The position numbers were made by a program, and so were the translations under genes. This document shows, piece after piece, positions 61,025 to 64,000 of a stretch of 64,000 bases of DNA (positions are counted from its first letter, which is position 1; each line of letters begins with the position of its first letter). The DNA lies in the NCBI RefSeq assembly GCF_014649695.1, contig NZ_BMTN01000027.1:1-64000 (forward strand). Direction: 5' to 3'. The notes beneath the pieces are model-generated. The model had not been told where the DNA came from and did not search any database. It saw only the letters and a list, made by a program, of their open reading frames with translations. Source of the DNA: Streptomyces kurssanovii (lineage in GTDB: Bacteria; Actinomycetota; Actinomycetes; Streptomycetales; Streptomycetaceae).

Positions 61025-61900
61025 TTGTTGAACAAGGCCGCTTCCCACTTGCAGCTCGCCACCGACACGGGGCAGGTCCGTACCGTCCTCGTCGTCGTTC
61101 TCGACAGCCTCCGCTGGGACTCCTTCCAGGAAGCCCGGACCCCCGTGATCGACGAGGTCTGCTCGTTCACTGAGCAGCGGATGAGTTACGCCAGCTGGAC
61201 CCTGCCCAGCCATTCCTGCCTCTTCTCCGGACTGCTCCCCTGGCGCCCCGAGGCCGGCCGGGCGGCGGCGGCGACGTACCGCGACGACTTCCTGTTCTGG
61301 TCCCACCTCCTTGCCGGCGACGACAAGCACGCCGGCAACTTCCATCCGACCATGAGCCTCGCGGGCATGGCGGAGGAGTGCGGCTGGTCGACTCACGCAC
61401 GGGTGTCTATGCCGGTCCTGCGGCCTGAAGCAGGGCTGCGCCACGGTTTCCCCGACTACGACCTGTCGCCGCAGGGCAGCGGCCTGGGTGCCCAGGTCTC
61501 CAGCATCCGGCTGGCCGACGACCAGCCGAACCTGGTGTTCATCAATGCCGCGGAGACGCACTACCCGTTCATGCTCCCCAAGTCCCGTCTGCCTAGGCTC
61601 CCCGGAGCCCACGGTGTGGCCGGCCGCGACCTGGCCGCAGGGTCCACCGGTCCGAGCGACGGCTACCTGCTGACGTTCTCCGACGACGACTACCTGGAGA
61701 TGAAGGCGGCGCAGGTACGGGCCGTCGAAGTGGCGGACCGCCGGCTCGGCGCTGTGATCGAGCAGCTCCCCAAGCCCCTTGCGGTTGTCGTCACGGCCGA
61801 CCACGGTGAACTCTTCGGAGAGGAAGGCATGTTCGGCCACGGACCCTACTTCCATCCTGCCCTGTTCCAGGTGCCTCTTGCGATGGGAGTGGTCTCTTGA
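61025..61900 (+). CDS. Alkaline-phosphatase/sulfatase-superfamily enzyme
   Basis: A 291-residue protein of the alkaline-phosphatase fold: VLVVVLDSLRWDSF (metal Asp), the nucleophile region SYASWTLPSHSCLFSGLLPW, FINAAETHYPFML, and VVTADHGELFGEEGMFGHGP (metal D-H). The nucleophile position is Thr/Ser, not the C/S-x-P-x-R of formylglycine sulfatases, so a phosphodiesterase or phosphotransferase is more likely. The start is TTG 61025 with AAGGGAG upstream; TTG 61028 is equal. Soluble and without signal peptide. The 169 bases before it hold nothing else. Confidence 0.75.
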   Translation: MLNKAASHLQLATDTGQVRTVLVVVLDSLRWDSFQEARTPVIDEVCSFTEQRMSYASWTLPSHSCLFSGLLPWRPEAGRAAAATYRDDFLFWSHLLAGDDKHAGNFHPTMSLAGMAEECGWSTHARVSMPVLRPEAGLRHGFPDYDLSPQGSGLGAQVSSIRLADDQPNLVFINAAETHYPFMLPKSRLPRLPGAHGVAGRDLAAGSTGPSDGYLLTFSDDDYLEMKAAQVRAVEVADRRLGAVIEQLPKPLAVVVTADHGELFGEEGMFGHGPYFHPALFQVPLAMGVVS

Positions 61901-64000
61901 GTACGGCAGTCTCGTTGCACTCCGCCGGGCACGGGCCGCACGACGGCTCCGGCGCCGATCCCCTGCTCTCCACTCTGGCTGCGGACGTACACGACGCGCG
62001 CAGGCGCATCGCCCCGCATGCCGTCCGCACGCCCACCGTGCGACTGCCCTGGCTGGACACGGAGCATCGCGAGGTCTGGGCCAAGCTGGAGTGCTGGCAG
62101 GTCTCCGGCAGCTTCAAGGCCCGTGGCGCGCTGAACGCACTGGCCGGGTTCGAGCCGGGTCAGATGTCGGTGACCGCCTCGGCGGGCAACCACGGCCTCG
62201 GGGTGGCCTTTGCCGCCCGTACCCTCGGCCAGCAGACCCGGGTCTTCGTTCCCACCACGGCCTCGGAGCTCAAGGTCCGGCGGATCGCCGCAGCCGGTGC
62301 CCAGGTGACGGTGGTCGGCCGTGATCTCAGGGAAGCGACCGACCACGCAGTGGAGTACGCGCAGCGCCACAAGCTGCCGTTCATCTCTCCGTACGCCGAC
62401 TGGAACGTCGCGGCGGGGCAGGGCACCTGCATGGCCGAAGCCATCGAGGACGCGGGCGACTTCGACACCGTCGTCGTACCTCTCGGCGGTGGCGGTCTGC
62501 TGAGCGGGGTCGGCGCCTACGCCGTTCAGCAGTCCCCGGCCACACGGCTCATCGCCACGCATCCCGAGGTGTTCAACCGGCCCTTCGGCCAGGACTCCGT
62601 CGACAGCTGCCTGCGCATGGCAACTCCGCCGACCTATGCGGACGGCCTCGCGGTGCAGCACACCTTCGCCAATCCGCTGGCCGATGTGCTGGAGCGGCTG
62701 CTGGGCGAGGTGTGCTCCGTGTCCGAGAACGAGATCGTCCTCGGTATCTACGCGCTGCTCCACGAGCACAGCCTTCTGGTCGAGGGAGCAGGCGCGACGG
62801 CCGCAGCCGCGCTCCTGAGCAGAAAGGTGCCCGGCGACACGGGACGTACGCTCCTCATCCTGTCCGGCGGCAACATCTCCTCCTCCGCTCTGGCCCGTGC
62901 CATCGTTGCCGAGGTCCACGATGAGCATCTGCGCATCGACCTCGGGCTCCGGCGGAATGTGCCGGTCCTGGAGAAGAACGAGGTTGCCGGGCTTCCCAAG
63001 CAGCGTGCGACGGACCAGCCGCAGGGCAGCACGGCAGCCGGCTCACCGGTGACCAGTTCCCCGGACACCCGCTGGGCAGAGCGGTCGCTGTCGCTGGACG
63101 ACACAGCAGCACGGGCAGAGGACCACCAGCGCTACCTCGAAGCCGTCGCTCTGCCGAAGGCCAAGGTGGCGCACGAGGCCCTCGACCGGCTGCGGGACCT
63201 GGCAGACGACCTGGCCCAGGAGCTGCGGTCACCGGACTCCGGTCTTCCGGACGTGGCACCCGGGGCCCAGGAGGACGCGCTGCGTCTGTTGCTCCGCGTG
63301 CGCGAAACGCTCAGCAACGGACTGGAGTGGGCGAGCCCTGCGTACGACCAGAGCCAGCGGGTGAACTTCTACGACACCTCCGCGCAGGCCGCGGGCGGTG
63401 TCAACTACGCCCGGTACGGGACGAACGACCTGCGCACCCTGGAGCTCGGGCTCACCGAGATGCTCGGCCTGACCCGCAGTGGTTCCGAGCTGCTCGCCAC
63501 CTCGAGCGGCATGGCCGCCTACCAGGTGGTCGAGAGCCTGCTGCTGCGCCACGCGGTCGAGCCTGGCGACACGGTCGCCTATGCGCCGTACATCTACTTC
63601 GAGGCCGCGGAACAGCTCGAGGGACTCCGTTTCCTGAACCATGTGCGCGCCGACAGCTACGACGCGGACCGGCTGGTCGAAGTCGTCGAAGAGCACAACG
63701 CAAAGGTCCTGTTCGCGGATCCCGTGAACAATGTGGCCGGCCTTCCCGTGGTGGACCTGCACCGGCTTGCGGAGCTCACCGAGGGCCGGGACGGCTGGGC
63801 GGACCGGTGGCTGGTCATCGATGGCACCATGATCTCCGGCGGACTGAACGTCTTCGAGCTGTTCGGCAAGCCGGGGCATCCGCAGGTCCTCTACTACGAG
63901 AGCGCCAGCAAGTACGCCCAGTTCGGACTGGACCTGCAGATGGCCGGCGTCTGTGTGGTCCCCAGCCACCTCGCAGCCGCGGCCAGGACGATCCGCCGCA
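61897..64000 (+). CDS. Two-domain PLP enzyme: threonine-dehydratase-like + cystathionine-synthase-like (cut by the right edge)
   Basis: The start TTG 61897-61899 overlaps the preceding stop (TTGA), and 701 codons are in the window. Residues 20-350 are a fold-type II PLP domain: WQVSGSFKARGALNAL (Lys of SFKARGA), TASAGNHGLGVAFAA, VPLGGGGLLSGVGAY. A Ser/Pro-rich linker follows (about 365-430). Residues 480-701 are a fold-type I domain of the Cys/Met-metabolism class: VNYARYGTNDLRTLELGL, ATSSGMAAYQVVESLLLR, and the Schiff-base site YESASKYAQFGLDLQMAG. I know no standard enzyme with this order. It may couple removal of water from threonine to replacement chemistry on a second amino acid. Confidence 0.8.
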   Translation, partial: MSTAVSLHSAGHGPHDGSGADPLLSTLAADVHDARRRIAPHAVRTPTVRLPWLDTEHREVWAKLECWQVSGSFKARGALNALAGFEPGQMSVTASAGNHGLGVAFAARTLGQQTRVFVPTTASELKVRRIAAAGAQVTVVGRDLREATDHAVEYAQRHKLPFISPYADWNVAAGQGTCMAEAIEDAGDFDTVVVPLGGGGLLSGVGAYAVQQSPATRLIATHPEVFNRPFGQDSVDSCLRMATPPTYADGLAVQHTFANPLADVLERLLGEVCSVSENEIVLGIYALLHEHSLLVEGAGATAAAALLSRKVPGDTGRTLLILSGGNISSSALARAIVAEVHDEHLRIDLGLRRNVPVLEKNEVAGLPKQRATDQPQGSTAAGSPVTSSPDTRWAERSLSLDDTAARAEDHQRYLEAVALPKAKVAHEALDRLRDLADDLAQELRSPDSGLPDVAPGAQEDALRLLLRVRETLSNGLEWASPAYDQSQRVNFYDTSAQAAGGVNYARYGTNDLRTLELGLTEMLGLTRSGSELLATSSGMAAYQVVESLLLRHAVEPGDTVAYAPYIYFEAAEQLEGLRFLNHVRADSYDADRLVEVVEEHNAKVLFADPVNNVAGLPVVDLHRLAELTEGRDGWADRWLVIDGTMISGGLNVFELFGKPGHPQVLYYESASKYAQFGLDLQMAGVCVVPSHLAAAARTIRR

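Noticed and set aside
61025-61900. Classification as a true sulfatase
   Set aside because: The nucleophile region is WTLPSH, without the C/S-x-P-x-R sequence that is converted to formylglycine; only superfamily membership is supported.
1-64000. tRNA, rRNA, CRISPR arrays, intact insertion sequences and a chromosome or plasmid origin
   Set aside because: None was recognised by reading; no regularly spaced repeats, no cloverleaf-type sequence and no intact transposase were seen. A tRNA and covariance-model scan would be needed to exclude weak RNA genes.

Overview
The window is high-GC DNA with strong G/C third-position bias, GTG and TTG starts, many 4-bp ATGA/GTGA overlaps, and Streptomyces-type gene families: DUF5753/DUF397 pairs, an isorenieratene-type carotenoid cluster with lit regulators, and an SCO5918-like cold-shock locus. 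It is most likely a Streptomyces chromosome segment, probably an arm, because accessory islands alternate with decayed fragments. I found no rRNA, tRNA, CRISPR array or intact insertion sequence.

Layout. 1-253 is the start of an unrecognised gene leaving the left edge. 398-8970 holds an EF-G paralogue with a short leader ORF, two GNAT acetyltransferases, an XRE(DUF5753)/DUF397 pair, and the 5-oxoprolinase operon pxpABC divergent from a GntR regulator. 9071-13854 holds a decayed DinB-type gene, a small MerR regulator and a cold-shock locus (CspA, DEAD-box helicase, half-CBS protein, SCO5918-family protein). 14517-17891 is pyruvate carboxylase. 18187-20636 is a three-gene island: PRPP-binding protein, inositol-phosphatase-like enzyme and GT2 glycosyltransferase.

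21082-33227 is a light- and stress-responsive carotenoid region. An ECF sigma factor (LitS/SigK type), an anti-sigma factor and a secreted fasciclin protein lie divergent from the B12-type MerR regulator LitR. Next come crtE-crtI-crtB-crtV facing crtY-crtT-crtU, which together account for isorenieratene synthesis. A vWA protein and a HAD protein separate this from a large arsenic island (36168-44859): three flavin monooxygenase-like proteins, ArsI C-As lyase, an MFS exporter, two ArsR repressors, ArsN1-type acetyltransferase, ACR3 arsenite exporter, ArsC arsenate reductase and a trxB (arsT) remnant.

45085-52303 is the most interesting stretch: a minus-strand operon of a TIR-domain protein, a membrane pseudokinase fused to a PQQ-type beta-propeller, a small adaptor, and an nSTAND ATPase with 14 WD40 repeats. 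The TIR C-terminus, the adaptor C-terminus and the ATPase N-terminus carry the same short motif (consensus AHVSGGG-AF-AGRD). This suggests homotypic recruitment of a TIR effector by an NLR-like sensor, as in bacterial amyloid-signalling or effector-associated-domain immune systems. A divergent XRE-TPR regulator adjoins it.

53622-55040 is a graveyard of fragments (lantibiotic dehydratase, 23S rRNA methyltransferase tail, frameshifted helicase). From 55033 to the right edge lies a possible specialised pathway: GalE-type epimerase, an archaeal-type second valyl-tRNA synthetase, a UDP-glucuronate decarboxylase-like enzyme, a phosphoribosyltransferase-like protein, an alkaline-phosphatase-superfamily enzyme and a two-domain PLP protein joining a threonine-dehydratase-like and a cystathionine-synthase-like half. 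Its product cannot be read from the sequence.
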